Shown here in pieces: positions 16,744 to 26,022 of a stretch of 64,000 nucleotides of DNA (its first letter is position 1; every line of letters starts with the position of its first letter). A program made the translations under genes and the position numbers. The DNA comes from Fulvimarina uroteuthidis. GTDB lineage: Bacteria > Pseudomonadota > Alphaproteobacteria > Rhizobiales > Rhizobiaceae. The notes under the pieces were generated by a model. That model ran no database searches. It saw only the letters and a list, made by a program, of their open reading frames with translations, and had not been told where the DNA came from. The stretch covers positions 1 to 64,000 of the forward strand of contig NZ_JAXLPB010000007.1 in NCBI RefSeq assembly GCF_034321785.1. Direction: 5' to 3'.

Positions 16744-17226
16744 ATGAGTTTAAAACTGGATCATTCCTCCACTTCGCCATTTTCCCTATGGCCCGTTCCG
16801 GAGATTACCGTCGCATTTCTGTCCTTTACGCTGCATTTCGTTTGGGAATTTATCCAAGTCCCAACCTATGCGGAAATGGCTGTAATGCCTCATTGGGAAG
16901 GCGTGAAGCTCTGTACCAGTGCAACGTTTGGTGATGTAGGGTTTGCACTCACTGCATTCTGGACGACAGCCGCAGCGGCGCGCTCGCGGTACTGGATATT
17001 GACGCCGAGAATTTGGCAGGTTGCAATGTTTATTGCAATCGGAATTGGTCTTACAGTTGGTTTTGAATACTACTACACAGAAGTTTCCGAACGTTGGAAT
17101 TACTCCGATCTCATGCCGCTCGTCCCGCCGTTTGGAACCGGTTTAAGCCCTTTGTTGCAGTGGATTGTCATTCCACTTCTTGTTCTATCACTGTCGCGTC
17201 GCGTTGTAGCCTTGGACGGACACTGA
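16744..17226 (+). CDS. Four-helix membrane protein of unknown function
   Basis: The 160-aa protein has four hydrophobic segments: about 22-38, 63-80, 93-112 and 137-152. No domain was recognised. Conserved-looking features are the HFVWEFIQVPTYAEM segment in or after helix 1, CTSATFGDVG, and the Tyr-rich GFEYYYTEVSERW loop. His, Glu and Trp in the membrane region could bind a metal or haem, but this is speculation. It follows the multicopper oxidase by 150 bp on the same strand and may belong to the same unit. The 150-bp gap shows no hairpin. Confidence 0.65.
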   Translation: MSLKLDHSSTSPFSLWPVPEITVAFLSFTLHFVWEFIQVPTYAEMAVMPHWEGVKLCTSATFGDVGFALTAFWTTAAAARSRYWILTPRIWQVAMFIAIGIGLTVGFEYYYTEVSERWNYSDLMPLVPPFGTGLSPLLQWIVIPLLVLSLSRRVVALDGH

Positions 17227-17275
17227 CTGTCGTCTTTTTTATTCAATGAGTTCGCGCAGTGCCGTCCAGCCGACG

Positions 17276-17707
17276 CTAACTGTCTTGTTGCCAAATCTTG
17301 CTACAGATCGAATAGAGTAGGGTCGCCGACCAGGTCAGGACCATGAATCCGCCAAGGGAGAGAAACATCGCAACGAGGCGGATTGGACCGAAAGCTTTTA
17401 TATCTGAAAAGCCGAGGGTCACGAAGCTCATTCCAGAAAAATAGATTAGTCCTTCCCATGTACCGGAATAGGTACCCCCGAAATTTCCAAAACCATCGAT
17501 ACTCAACAGCGCGGCCAGCACAAGCGCGAATAGGACAATTTCGAACGAATGAAGTATCAAAAGGCATGCGAACGCGACCATGATCGGTGCGTGCCCTGAG
17601 GTCCTGGATTTAGGTGCTACTCGGACGATTGTTAAGACCCCGACATGATGAATCATCCCGAGAATGAGCACGATAAAAAGTCCCGTGGCAAAAGCTACCA
17701 AGGTCAT
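17276..17707 (-). CDS. Two-helix ion channel family protein
   Basis: The 143-aa protein ends in an Ion_trans_2-type pore module: a helix, the pore segment GLIYFSGMSFVTLGFSD and a final helix (FMVLTWSATLLYS). The selectivity stretch is TLGFSD rather than TVGYGD, so potassium selectivity is doubtful. Two further hydrophobic segments precede the module (residues 5-25 and 43-68). It is convergent with the gene at 16744-17226 and lies alone. A role in envelope ion balance is possible but not shown. Confidence 0.75.
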   Translation of the reverse strand: MTLVAFATGLFIVLILGMIHHVGVLTIVRVAPKSRTSGHAPIMVAFACLLILHSFEIVLFALVLAALLSIDGFGNFGGTYSGTWEGLIYFSGMSFVTLGFSDIKAFGPIRLVAMFLSLGGFMVLTWSATLLYSICSKIWQQDS

Positions 17708-18255
17708 GTCAGTCCCCTATTGTACAGCGTTCCAGTCTGGCGAAAGATCTTGCGAACACAATTTATGATGGCGAGAACCTCTCCTGTAGCAAATTGGTAG
17801 TGGATCGCCCGCCAACCGCACCTCGTACTGACCATCCAGCAAGAAGCTTCGTAAGGTGTTGCGATAGAGGGAGAACAGATTGACCTCCCTCGGCTTTGAA
17901 TGGCGAGGCGATTTGGATTTCCTTGCTATGGTGGGATATTGCAGCTGCAAGCGCGGCGTGGATCGCTAGTTCATACGCTCTCTGGCTCGACTGTGCGGGC
18001 GAGCCTTACCCGCGCAACACGACAGGAACGGCATATGTCGGCTAGCCCTCGATCCAAGACTTAAGACCTGAAGAGAGTGACGATTCCTAGTCTAGGAACT
18101 CAAGGTGTGTCGCCATGATGCGCGGGAGCGCTTTGATGTTCGGACGTATACCCTTCAAGTGTCGGTACGCGCCGAGATCTGGATCATTGGCATTCTGCTG
18201 GTTACCGACCGAGGATATGTCGAAGATCACCGTGCCGGCTTCAGTCCAGAGGGTT
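17708..18255 (+). other. 548-bp interval with no convincing gene
   Basis: Short open frames exist on both strands (for example 17717-17950 and 18087-18308 on the minus strand) but have no recognisable domain, no good ribosome-binding site and amino-acid composition unlike the neighbours. No inverted repeat or terminator is obvious. It may hold decayed sequence between two accessory blocks. Confidence 0.4.
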
Positions 18256-19143
18256 TCAGAGCGAGCATTCGAAATACCCGCGGTATCCAACCTCGAGATC
18301 TTCGCCAATCTGCAGAATCATGTCCGCTTCGATCATCGCTCCGCCCGCCTCTGTCAGACTCACGCCTTCTTCGACCGGGGTCAGACCGACGACGAGGTCA
18401 TCTGATGACATCGACGCCGTATCGTCGCCCTCGAGGCGTACGAGGTCGCCGCTGATCTTCAAGAGACCTGCGGCCTGATCGTCCGCGGCCGAAACCGCAT
18501 AGGATGGATCGCTTTGCGAGGTATAACGGAAACTGCAGGTGCCACCGTCCGAGAACGCTCCTTCGATATCGGCGTCAGTCAAGAATTCAGCATCGAGCGT
18601 CGCGATTTCCGGCGTCGCGAGGGCTTCGCTAATGCTCGTCAGTCGGGCCGGCTCCTTCCCGTTCTCACCTTCGTTTTTACCGGACCGATCGATGTCGGCG
18701 ATGAGATACCGCATCTCGGCGATCTCCTTGTCCTGCGCGTAGATGATCTCGTCGGCGAGCTTGCGCACGCGCGAATCCTCGATGTTGGCGCGCGACGACG
18801 TCATGATGGCGATGGAGTGATGCGGGATCATCGCCTTCATGTACGAGCGATCTCCGACCGTCACCTGACTCCTAACGAGCCAAAGGGCAAAACCGGCGAC
18901 CATCACCGATCCGACGAAGATCAGGACGTTGATAGTTCTGCTAGAGTACATCGAAAGCATGAAGCCGAGCATGATGAACGCCATGACGCCGCCCATCATG
19001 AGCGCCATGTAGACTCGTGTCTCGCTGTAGAAGACGTGCTCAAACAGATACGTATTTAGATACATCAAGCCGAGCATAACGACAGTTGATGTTGCGATCA
19101 TTGCTGCGAAGCGCCAGTATGACACCTGATTTTCCCTTCTCAT
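18256..19143 (-). CDS. DUF305 membrane-anchored protein
   Basis: The 295-aa protein starts with three hydrophobic segments (residues about 10-28, 44-63, 72-90). It then carries a DUF305 domain with its His-rich signature SYMKAMIPHHSIAIMTSSRANI and IIYAQDKEIAEM. The PHH..AI..S motif of this ferritin-like family is associated with copper or other metal handling. The C-terminal 140 residues are acidic and contain two cysteines (GGTCSF, YFECSL). The single N-terminal membrane block places the metal site in the periplasm. The 167 bp before its start is AT-rich and probably carries the promoter. Confidence 0.85.
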   Translation of the reverse strand: MRRENQVSYWRFAAMIATSTVVMLGLMYLNTYLFEHVFYSETRVYMALMMGGVMAFIMLGFMLSMYSSRTINVLIFVGSVMVAGFALWLVRSQVTVGDRSYMKAMIPHHSIAIMTSSRANIEDSRVRKLADEIIYAQDKEIAEMRYLIADIDRSGKNEGENGKEPARLTSISEALATPEIATLDAEFLTDADIEGAFSDGGTCSFRYTSQSDPSYAVSAADDQAAGLLKISGDLVRLEGDDTASMSSDDLVVGLTPVEEGVSLTEAGGAMIEADMILQIGEDLEVGYRGYFECSL

Positions 19144-19310
19144 TCGGTCGACAGTCGTGGAAATCTAAAACCTTTAAAACGAACTATAGAAAATTAAAAT
19201 GTTACCACTACATAAAAATTTTGATTCTCCTCAAAACATCAACGGATACAGAAATAATTATATTTGTATATTAATATCAACGATCCACAGGCCCCTGCTA
19301 TGTTTTCTGT

Positions 19311-20726
19311 TTAGTTCGGTAGAAATGCGCTAACGCCTATCGGTCCAATTAAAAACTGTGCAAGAATCCCAACAGCAGCCACTGAGATCAACGCGATTGT
19401 TGTGGCCACGCAAGACCATGATCCGAGCTGAAGGACACTTTCTGATGGTGCTCGCAAAACCATCGGCGTTACGAAGCGAAGATAATAAACGAGTGAAACA
19501 ACGGTGTTCACCAGAGCTGCAATCGCAAGCCAGACATAGCCGCCATCGATCGTCGCCAGGAAGAGCTCCAGCTTGCCGACGAACCCGCCGAGAGGCGGGA
19601 TGCCCACAAGGGAGAGGAAAGCGACGATGATGGCAATTGCGGGCAGCGGCGCGGTCTTCAAGAGCCCCGCATAGTCACTTCGGTCGGTTCGGCCACGCAA
19701 ATGGGTGATGGCAGCAAAGGCGGTAAGATTGGCGGTTGCGTAGCCAAACAGAAACGCGACAAGAGCAGGAATGGCGTTATCGGTCAGACTAGTAACAGTG
19801 ACTGCCATTAGGAGATAACCGGCCTGGCTCACCGAGGACCAACCAAGCATCCGTCTCATATCCTCCTGCCAAAGAGCTGCGAGATTGCCGAGGGTCATGG
19901 TGATAACGGCGAGTGCAGCGACCAGAGCGCGGATGGCGAAGTCCGTTTCCGGAAACAGGGAAACGAGCCGGGCGAGCGCGATGGCCGCCCCGATCTTCGG
20001 GACGACGGTGAGGAAGGCGGCGGAGGGTGCCGGCGCGCCTTCGGCGACGTCCGGCAGCCAGGCATGGGCTGGGACTGCGCCGAGCTTGTAGGCCATGCCC
20101 ATAGTGACAAGACCGAGGCCGACGAGGAGCAGCGGCGAGGCCTCGCCCGCAGCCAGTGCCGCTGCCATTTCGCTAAAACCGGGGCCGCCAAGCATGCCCA
20201 TCATGAAGGTCGCGCCAAGAACCAGCGCGGTGTTCGCCAGCGCGCCGACGAGAAAGTACTTCATACCCGCTTCGACGGAAAGCGCCCAGTCGCGGTGATA
20301 GGCGGCCAACACATAGCCGGTCGCCGAGGACAGAAGCACGCCGATCAGAACGAGGAGCAGGTCGAGCGCCCCGGCGAGGACCATCGCGCCGAGGGTCGAG
20401 AAGAGGAGCATCGCGTAATATTCGCCATGCCGCGCGTCGCTCTCGAACCAGCGCGGGGAAAGGAGTACGGTGACGGCAGTGGCGAAGAGGATGAGAAGCC
20501 GGCCCTCGATGCTCGCCATGTCGAGGGCGTAGGTGCCCGAGAAGGTTGCGCGCGCTTCGCCATTTGCCTGGGAAAAGAGCAGCAGGGCGGCAATTGCGAG
20601 ACCGATCAGCGCCACCGGTGCGTTCGTCCATTGCAAGTGGCGCGGCAAGAAGCTTGCGAGAAGCACGATGATAACCGCTGTCAGGAGGACGGCGATCTCC
20701 GGTAAAATATCTGCGAGCGGCATCAT
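19311..20726 (-). CDS. NuoN-like proton-pumping subunit (complex I-like)
   Basis: This is a 471-aa antiporter-type membrane protein of the NuoL/M/N superfamily and the last gene of an eight-gene operon. Core residues of the family are visible: KYFLVGALANTALVLG around the helix 5 region, the conserved lysine in MAYKLGAVPAHAWLPDVAEGAP, and a later lysine in LGWSSVSQAGY/FVGKLELF. It would be one of three pump-like subunits of a membrane arm. The gene follows nuoM by 2 bp, so translation is coupled. No Fe-S or flavin subunits occur nearby. Confidence 0.85.
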   Translation of the reverse strand: MMPLADILPEIAVLLTAVIIVLLASFLPRHLQWTNAPVALIGLAIAALLLFSQANGEARATFSGTYALDMASIEGRLLILFATAVTVLLSPRWFESDARHGEYYAMLLFSTLGAMVLAGALDLLLVLIGVLLSSATGYVLAAYHRDWALSVEAGMKYFLVGALANTALVLGATFMMGMLGGPGFSEMAAALAAGEASPLLLVGLGLVTMGMAYKLGAVPAHAWLPDVAEGAPAPSAAFLTVVPKIGAAIALARLVSLFPETDFAIRALVAALAVITMTLGNLAALWQEDMRRMLGWSSVSQAGYLLMAVTVTSLTDNAIPALVAFLFGYATANLTAFAAITHLRGRTDRSDYAGLLKTAPLPAIAIIVAFLSLVGIPPLGGFVGKLELFLATIDGGYVWLAIAALVNTVVSLVYYLRFVTPMVLRAPSESVLQLGSWSCVATTIALISVAAVGILAQFLIGPIGVSAFLPN

Positions 20727-20728
20727 CT

Positions 20729-22228
20729 TTACTGCCCCACAGAGGAGTGGAAGGACGCAAAAGCGGAGCCTGTCTGGATCATGTCAAGAAGCCCCCCCGG
20801 CACAAAACCGATGAGGACGACGAAGGCGAGGAGTACCGAGAGCGGCCAGATCTCGGCAGGTTTCAGGTCCTTGACCATCGCAATCTCCGGCCTGGTCTCG
20901 CCGAAGAAGATCTGCTGGCCCATCATCAGGAAGAGTGCGGCAGTGACGACGAGGCCGATGAGGCCGATCGCCGCCAGCACCGGATAGACGCCGAAAGTGC
21001 CGGCAAAGACCTGGAATTCGGCGACGAAGCCGGCAAGGCCTGGCAGACCGAAGCTCGCAAAGGCCCCGAGAAAATACGCCGCCATCAGGAGGGGCGTCAC
21101 GCGGGCGAGGCCGCCATAGCGGGCGAGGTCGTAGGTGCCGGTGCGGCTGTAGAAGCTGCCGGCGATCAGGAAGAGCGCGCCGGTGATGAAGCCATGAGCG
21201 ACCATTTCCGTCACCGCGCCGGAGAGGGCAAGGGTCTGGACGCTCTCGCTGCCGATCATCGCGCCAGCGGCAGCGATGCCGAGGACGGTGTAGCCCATGT
21301 GATTGACCGAGGTGTAGGCGATGCGGCGTTTGAGGTTTGTCTGGCCCAGCGCCACGAGCGCGCCCCACAGGATCGCGACGAGCGCGACGATCGCCAGCGG
21401 AAAGGCGTAAGCCGCGAAGGTCTCGCGCATCATCTGGAAGGGTATGCGCACCAAGCCATAGGTGCCCATCTTCAGGAGCACTCCCGCAAGCACGGCCGAG
21501 GCCGGCCCCGGCGCCTCCACATGGGCGAGCGGCAGCCAGGTGTGGAACGGCACCAGCGGCGTCTTGATGGCAAAGCCGACGAGGAAGCCAAAAAGGACGA
21601 AGCTGGAGCGCAGATCCGTTCCGCCGAGCGGCTGGGTGGCGATCAGTTCGCGCATGTCGAAGGACAGCGTGCCGTTGGCGAGGACGAGGCCGAGAATGGC
21701 GAGCAGGATCGCGAGCGAGCCGGCGAGCGTATAGACGAAGAATTTGAGTGCCGCGTATTCGGCCTGGTCATGGCCCCAGCGGCAGATTAGGAAATACATG
21801 CCGACCAGCGTCAGGTCGAAGAAGACGTAAAAGACGAGGAGATCGAGCGTCAGGAACAGGCCGAGCGAGACGCCCTGCAGGAACAGGAACCAGCCGTAAT
21901 ATTGCCGGGCCCGGCCCTTGGTCTCCGCCGGCCATGCGATGGCGCAGAGGAAGAGAAGGCCGCTCATCAGCGAGATGGCGAGCGACATGCCGTCGACGCC
22001 CACCCGCCAAGCGACACCCAGAGCGTCGATCCAGCCGACTTCGGCGACCGACTGGAAAGCCGGTGCCTCCGGCCCGGTGTTGAAGCCGATCCAGACGACG
22101 ATCAGGCAGAGAAGCGAGAGAGCCGACGCGCTGAGGGCGACGAGGCGGGCTTTCTCCTTGGTCCCGTCCGACCAGACGAACAGGCCGAGCGAGGCGAGGA
22201 GCGGGATGAGGATCGAGAGCGTCAGCAT
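20729..22228 (-). CDS. NuoM-like proton-pumping subunit (complex I-like)
   Basis: This 499-aa protein has the NuoM signature residues: a conserved Glu region (YVFFDLTLVGMYFLI), the lysine in AIKTPLVPFHTWLPLAHVEAPGP, and LKRRIAYTSVNHMGY with SFGLPGLAGFVAEF further on. Key ionisable residues for proton transfer are kept, so it should still be able to move protons or sodium. The GFAIKTPLVPFHTWLP segment is one of the best conserved in the family. It is 3 bp from nuoL and 2 bp from nuoN. Confidence 0.9.
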   Translation of the reverse strand: MLTLSILIPLLASLGLFVWSDGTKEKARLVALSASALSLLCLIVVWIGFNTGPEAPAFQSVAEVGWIDALGVAWRVGVDGMSLAISLMSGLLFLCAIAWPAETKGRARQYYGWFLFLQGVSLGLFLTLDLLVFYVFFDLTLVGMYFLICRWGHDQAEYAALKFFVYTLAGSLAILLAILGLVLANGTLSFDMRELIATQPLGGTDLRSSFVLFGFLVGFAIKTPLVPFHTWLPLAHVEAPGPASAVLAGVLLKMGTYGLVRIPFQMMRETFAAYAFPLAIVALVAILWGALVALGQTNLKRRIAYTSVNHMGYTVLGIAAAGAMIGSESVQTLALSGAVTEMVAHGFITGALFLIAGSFYSRTGTYDLARYGGLARVTPLLMAAYFLGAFASFGLPGLAGFVAEFQVFAGTFGVYPVLAAIGLIGLVVTAALFLMMGQQIFFGETRPEIAMVKDLKPAEIWPLSVLLAFVVLIGFVPGGLLDMIQTGSAFASFHSSVGQ

Positions 22229-22231
22229 GGA

Positions 22232-24187
22232 TCAGGACAGGCCCAGAAGCAAGAGAATGGCCGCGCCGGTGCCGAGCGTGGCGATCGCATAATAATGGTG
22301 GGAGAGACCGGTTTGCAGGCGACGCGCATCGCGCCCGCTCTGGCCAACGGTGAGCGCGAGGCCTTCTACGAGGCCATCGGTCAGCCATTCGCCGAAGCGG
22401 CTCGTGGCGAGCGACACGAGCCCGACAAGGCCGGTCGCCTGCGCGGCAAGGCCTTCGGCGCCCGCCTCGCCCTTGAGGCGCAGAATCCAGGAGGCCCCCC
22501 GGCCACCGAGCGCGACAACCCGCACGCCACCGTCGATGAGGCTATCATCGAGCTTCGCGGCCGCACGGGAGAGCCATAGAACGGGCCTGGTGATCGCCGC
22601 ATCGATCAGCGCCGGCAGGCCGAGCCAATGGGCCGCCTCGGCGGCGGGGCCATCATTGCCGAAAGTGAGGTGTTGCCGCGCGATCAGCGTGCCTATGAGA
22701 AGGCCGAGACCCACGCCAATCAGCGACAGGACGAGGGTTGCGACGCTTGCTTCCGGAAGGACTGCTTGCAGTGCCGCTTCGGCGCTCGTGCGGACAGGCG
22801 GAAGCCAGAGCAGCGAGGTGAGGAGAACGAAGAGGGCGAGGAGCGCCATCGCGACTATCTCGACCTGTCGGGCGCGGGTCTGCGGCCAGAGCGGCGCGGT
22901 TTCGCCCGCGTCTTCATCGTCCTCGTCCTTTTCCTCGGGCAGGCCGAAGGCGGAAAGCTGAAAACGAGCGGCATAGGCGGCGCTCAGCGCGCCGGCGAGG
23001 ATCACCGCGCCGGCGGCCCAGAGGCTGAAATGCTCGGCAGCCGTCACCACCGCTTCCTTGGTCCAGCCCCCGCCAAGCGGCGGAATGCCGGCAAGCGAAA
23101 GAGCGCCGGCGAGGGTTAGGAGGCCCGCCAGCGGCAGAGTGCGGCCGAGGCGCATGGTTGAGAGGTCGTAGCTGCCGGTCTTCTCATGGGCGAGGCCGGC
23201 GGCGAGGAAGAGCAGCGCCTTGAAGGCTGCGTGGGCGACGAGGTGAAGGAACGCGACGCCCGGATAGCCCGCGCCGACGGCCACGAACATCAGCCCGTAA
23301 TGGGCCGAGGTGGAGGCGGCGAGCAGGCGCTTCGCATGAGCCTGAAGCAGCGCGACGATTCCGCCCGAGAGCGCGGTCGTAGCACCAACGGCGATGATCG
23401 CGCCCGGCAGACCCGGCACCGAGGCGAGGAAGGGCTCAAGGCGCAGCAGGATGAAGGCCCCGGCGGCGACCATGGTCGCGGCGTGAAGCAGCGCCGAGAC
23501 CGAGGTCGGCCCGGCCATGGCCCGGAACAGCCAGGGCGCGAAGGGGAGCTGACCGGATTTCGAGGCGGCGGCCAGGAGCAGGCCGAAGCCCGCGACCACC
23601 GCCGGTGTTCCCTCCATCGCGGTAAGGCCGTCATAGGAAAAGGAGCCGGTCGCCGAAAAGACCGCCATGGCGGCGGCGAAAAGGCCGAGATCGCCGAAGC
23701 GCGTCATCAGGAAGGCGTAAAGGCCGGAGGCGGTGTTCTCTCGCTCGCGCCATTCATGGGCGATCAGCAGATAGGAGCAGACGCCGACCAGCTCCCAGCC
23801 GATCAGCAGCGTCAGGAAATCCGCCGCGACGACAAGAAGCTCCATGCCGCCGACGAAGATGAGGAGGATGGCGACAAGCCGGCGCAGTCCCCGGCCCTCT
23901 TCGTGGAAAGCGGCGTAGGCGAGGACGGGTAGCGCGATCAGCGGCACGAGGATCGCCATCGCGCCTGCGAGCGGCGGCAGCGCGGCCGTCAGGCCGAGCG
24001 GCTCGTGCCAGGCGATATGGCCGGTCCAGCCGCCCGCCGCGCCCAGGGCGGCGGCGAATGCCGTCAGCGCCATGGCCGCAACGGTGAGACCCGTCAGCCA
24101 GAAGCGTTGGCGCCCGTGTTCGTCGCGCGGCGCAAATGCCGCCGCGATGGCGAAGAGGATCGGCAGGAGGGGGAGGACGAAGGCCAT
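22232..24187 (-). CDS. NuoL-like proton-pumping subunit (complex I-like)
   Basis: The 651-aa protein is the largest antiporter-like subunit. It keeps the helix-5 glutamate (LIGWELVGVCSYLLI), the lysine in KSGQLPFAPWLFRAMAGPTS, the LLHAATMVAAGAF stretch and HAAFKALLFLAAG. The C-terminal extension expected for NuoL is present (to 651 residues), though somewhat diverged. An acidic insertion (EEKDEDDEDAGE, about residue 425) is unusual. The gene is followed 3 bp later by nuoM and preceded 3 bp earlier by nuoK, consistent with one transcript. Confidence 0.9.
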   Translation of the reverse strand: MAFVLPLLPILFAIAAAFAPRDEHGRQRFWLTGLTVAAMALTAFAAALGAAGGWTGHIAWHEPLGLTAALPPLAGAMAILVPLIALPVLAYAAFHEEGRGLRRLVAILLIFVGGMELLVVAADFLTLLIGWELVGVCSYLLIAHEWRERENTASGLYAFLMTRFGDLGLFAAAMAVFSATGSFSYDGLTAMEGTPAVVAGFGLLLAAASKSGQLPFAPWLFRAMAGPTSVSALLHAATMVAAGAFILLRLEPFLASVPGLPGAIIAVGATTALSGGIVALLQAHAKRLLAASTSAHYGLMFVAVGAGYPGVAFLHLVAHAAFKALLFLAAGLAHEKTGSYDLSTMRLGRTLPLAGLLTLAGALSLAGIPPLGGGWTKEAVVTAAEHFSLWAAGAVILAGALSAAYAARFQLSAFGLPEEKDEDDEDAGETAPLWPQTRARQVEIVAMALLALFVLLTSLLWLPPVRTSAEAALQAVLPEASVATLVLSLIGVGLGLLIGTLIARQHLTFGNDGPAAEAAHWLGLPALIDAAITRPVLWLSRAAAKLDDSLIDGGVRVVALGGRGASWILRLKGEAGAEGLAAQATGLVGLVSLATSRFGEWLTDGLVEGLALTVGQSGRDARRLQTGLSHHYYAIATLGTGAAILLLLGLS

Positions 24188-24190
24188 CGA

Positions 24191-24496
24191 TCAGTGCTTC
24201 ATCGTGGTCAGGCTTTCGGTCACGTCGGCCTGCCGCTTGCGGTAGACGGCCGTGACCAGCGCGAAGCCGATGGCCATGTCGACGGCCATCACCGCCATGA
24301 TGATGATCGCCAGTAGCTGGCCCTCCGGCGCGCCGCCCATCGTGTTCGCCCAAAGGCCGATCACGGCGAGAAGCCCGCCATTCAGCATCAATTCGAGCCC
24401 CATCATCAGCATGACAAAGCTCTGCTGCGACAGGGCACCGTAAAGCCCGATGCCGATCAGGGCCGCGGCGACGATGAGGACGGTGGCAAGCGTCAA
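24191..24496 (-). CDS. NuoK-like small membrane subunit (complex I-like)
   Basis: The 101-aa protein has three membrane helices, as is usual for NuoK. It keeps the glutamate in helix 2 (MMGLELMLNGG) and a Glu/Asp in helix 3 (MAVDMAIGFALV), where the family normally has VAAAEAAIGLA. The substitution of Glu by Asp in the second buried site is worth noting. It lies between nuoJ and nuoL with short spacers of 12 and 3 bp. Confidence 0.87.
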   Translation of the reverse strand: MTLATVLIVAAALIGIGLYGALSQQSFVMLMMGLELMLNGGLLAVIGLWANTMGGAPEGQLLAIIIMAVMAVDMAIGFALVTAVYRKRQADVTESLTTMKH

Positions 24497-24508
24497 CGGA
24501 TCGGGCTC

Positions 24509-25111
24509 CTAATGATGGTGATGATGATGGCCGCCGCCCGCTTCGGGCTGGCGTCCGGCGGGTTCGCCGTCCAGCTCGAGGCCGGGCGGGCGGGATCCCT
24601 GATCTGCCATGCCGAAGCGGCCCGAGCGCGAGGAAAGGATCACCGAGCCGATCATGGTGGCGAGCAGCGTCACTCCCGCGGTCTCGAAGATCAGCATGGA
24701 AGGTCCGAGAAGCTCGATGCCAAGATCATGGACGATCGGCGCGGCCGGATCGACGGGAATTTCGGGAAAGCTCGTGAAAAGGATCGTGGCGGTGAGCCCG
24801 GCGAAGGCGAGGACGCCGGCTGCGATCGAGAAGCGGTGCTGATGCACCATCATCATCGGGTTGAGCCCGGCCGGGTTCATCATGAACATGACCATGAAGA
24901 GGGCCATGACCATCATCTCGACCGCCATCATGAAGATGGTCGCAACGCCGATATAGGGGGCGGCGAGCATGACGATGATGAGGCCGACCGCGACGAAGGA
25001 GAGAAGCAGCAGGAAGGAGGCCCGCACCATGGAATCGGTGGCGAAGACGCGCCAGCCTGAGACGATCGCGATAGCCGAAAGGGCGAGGAAGAGAAGATCG
25101 GTCAGCCCCAT
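24509..25111 (-). CDS. NuoJ-like membrane subunit with a natural C-terminal hexahistidine tail
   Basis: The 200-aa protein has five hydrophobic segments and the NuoJ-like features SFVAVGLIIVMLAAPYIGVATIFMM and MVMALFMVMFMMNP. It ends in EAGGGHHHHHH, six consecutive histidines just before the stop. Together with the His-rich partner at 26019-27257 this suggests metal contact on the cytoplasmic side. It overlaps the nuoH-like gene by 10 bp. Confidence 0.87.
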   Translation of the reverse strand: MGLTDLLFLALSAIAIVSGWRVFATDSMVRASFLLLLSFVAVGLIIVMLAAPYIGVATIFMMAVEMMVMALFMVMFMMNPAGLNPMMMVHQHRFSIAAGVLAFAGLTATILFTSFPEIPVDPAAPIVHDLGIELLGPSMLIFETAGVTLLATMIGSVILSSRSGRFGMADQGSRPPGLELDGEPAGRQPEAGGGHHHHHH

Positions 25112-26022
25112 AGCAGCAACTCCGTTCCAACGGCGAGAAGCATGAGGAAGGATAGCGGCAGAAGCATCGTCCAGATGACGCCCATCATGCGGGCGGGGGG
25201 CATGCGGGCGAAGAAATTGCCGGCGGCAACGAGGGCAATCAGGACTAGTGCCGTCTTGAGGGCGAGCCAGACGAAGCCCGGCAAAAGCGGGCCCAGATAA
25301 CCGCCGAGAAAGGCCGTCGCCGTCACCGCCGAGACCGAGACGAGCATGGCGAGCCGGGCGACTTTCCAGGCGAGAAGCGACGGGCCGGAAACATCCGCCG
25401 TGGTGCCGCCGGCAAGGTCTTCCGGACCCGCATAGTCGAAGGGGCCGCGCAGGCTGATCGCGAGACCGAGCATCAGGAAGAGGATCAGCCCCGCCGGTTG
25501 GCGGACGACGTTCCAGACCGTGCGCTGCGCCTCGACGATCTCGGTGAAAGCGAGGGACTCCGCCGGCAGCGCGGCGCCGATTAAGACGAACATCGAAAGG
25601 AGCATCGCCGGCAGGGCGATCGCCACATAGCGATAGGCCCCGATCAGCGGCAGTGGCGCGTTAGCCGACCAGCCGAACATAAAGACCGCGACGATGGTCA
25701 GCGCCTCGCAACTGCCCCAGACGACGATGCCGACCTCGCTCGGAATGGTGACGAGACCCGGCCCAAAGGGAATGACGGCAAGGCCGACGATCGCGAGCGC
25801 CAGATAAAGGGTGGGCGCGAGAAACCAGAGTAGAGCATCCGGCGCTTCGGTGCGGATGCGCTGGGTGGTCAGCAGGCGCGCGGCCTCGGCAATGGGCCGA
25901 CGCCAAGACGAGCGGGCCTGCCCGGCGATGAGAGCGGGCAGCATGCCGTCGGCGAGCGCCGCTCCGGCGAAGCCCATCGACAGAAAAACGAGGAGAAGCA
26001 GGACGGCGATGAGCTCCATCAT
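25102..26022 (-). CDS. NuoH-like membrane subunit (complex I-like)
   Basis: The 306-aa protein resembles NuoH, the heel subunit that normally joins membrane and peripheral arms and lines the quinone site. Recognisable parts are GQARSSWRRPIAEAARLLTTQ near the N-terminus, GPFDYAGPEDLAGGTTADVSGP (the usual E-R-x-P-F-D-L-x-E-x-E segment, here clearly altered) and MPPARMMGVIWTMLLPLSF. The weakening of the quinone-site acidic residues fits loss of the electron-transfer arm. Overlaps on both sides (4 and 10 bp) show tight coupling. Confidence 0.83.
   Translation of the reverse strand: MMELIAVLLLLVFLSMGFAGAALADGMLPALIAGQARSSWRRPIAEAARLLTTQRIRTEAPDALLWFLAPTLYLALAIVGLAVIPFGPGLVTIPSEVGIVVWGSCEALTIVAVFMFGWSANAPLPLIGAYRYVAIALPAMLLSMFVLIGAALPAESLAFTEIVEAQRTVWNVVRQPAGLILFLMLGLAISLRGPFDYAGPEDLAGGTTADVSGPSLLAWKVARLAMLVSVSAVTATAFLGGYLGPLLPGFVWLALKTALVLIALVAAGNFFARMPPARMMGVIWTMLLPLSFLMLLAVGTELLLWG

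Noticed and set aside
17717..17950. 77-residue minus-strand frame
   Set aside because: No ribosome-binding site, no domain and unlike codon use; left as non-coding.
24509..24530. His6 tail as vector or expression-tag contamination
   Set aside because: The codons are mixed and the gene continues naturally into the operon; no vector sequence flanks it.
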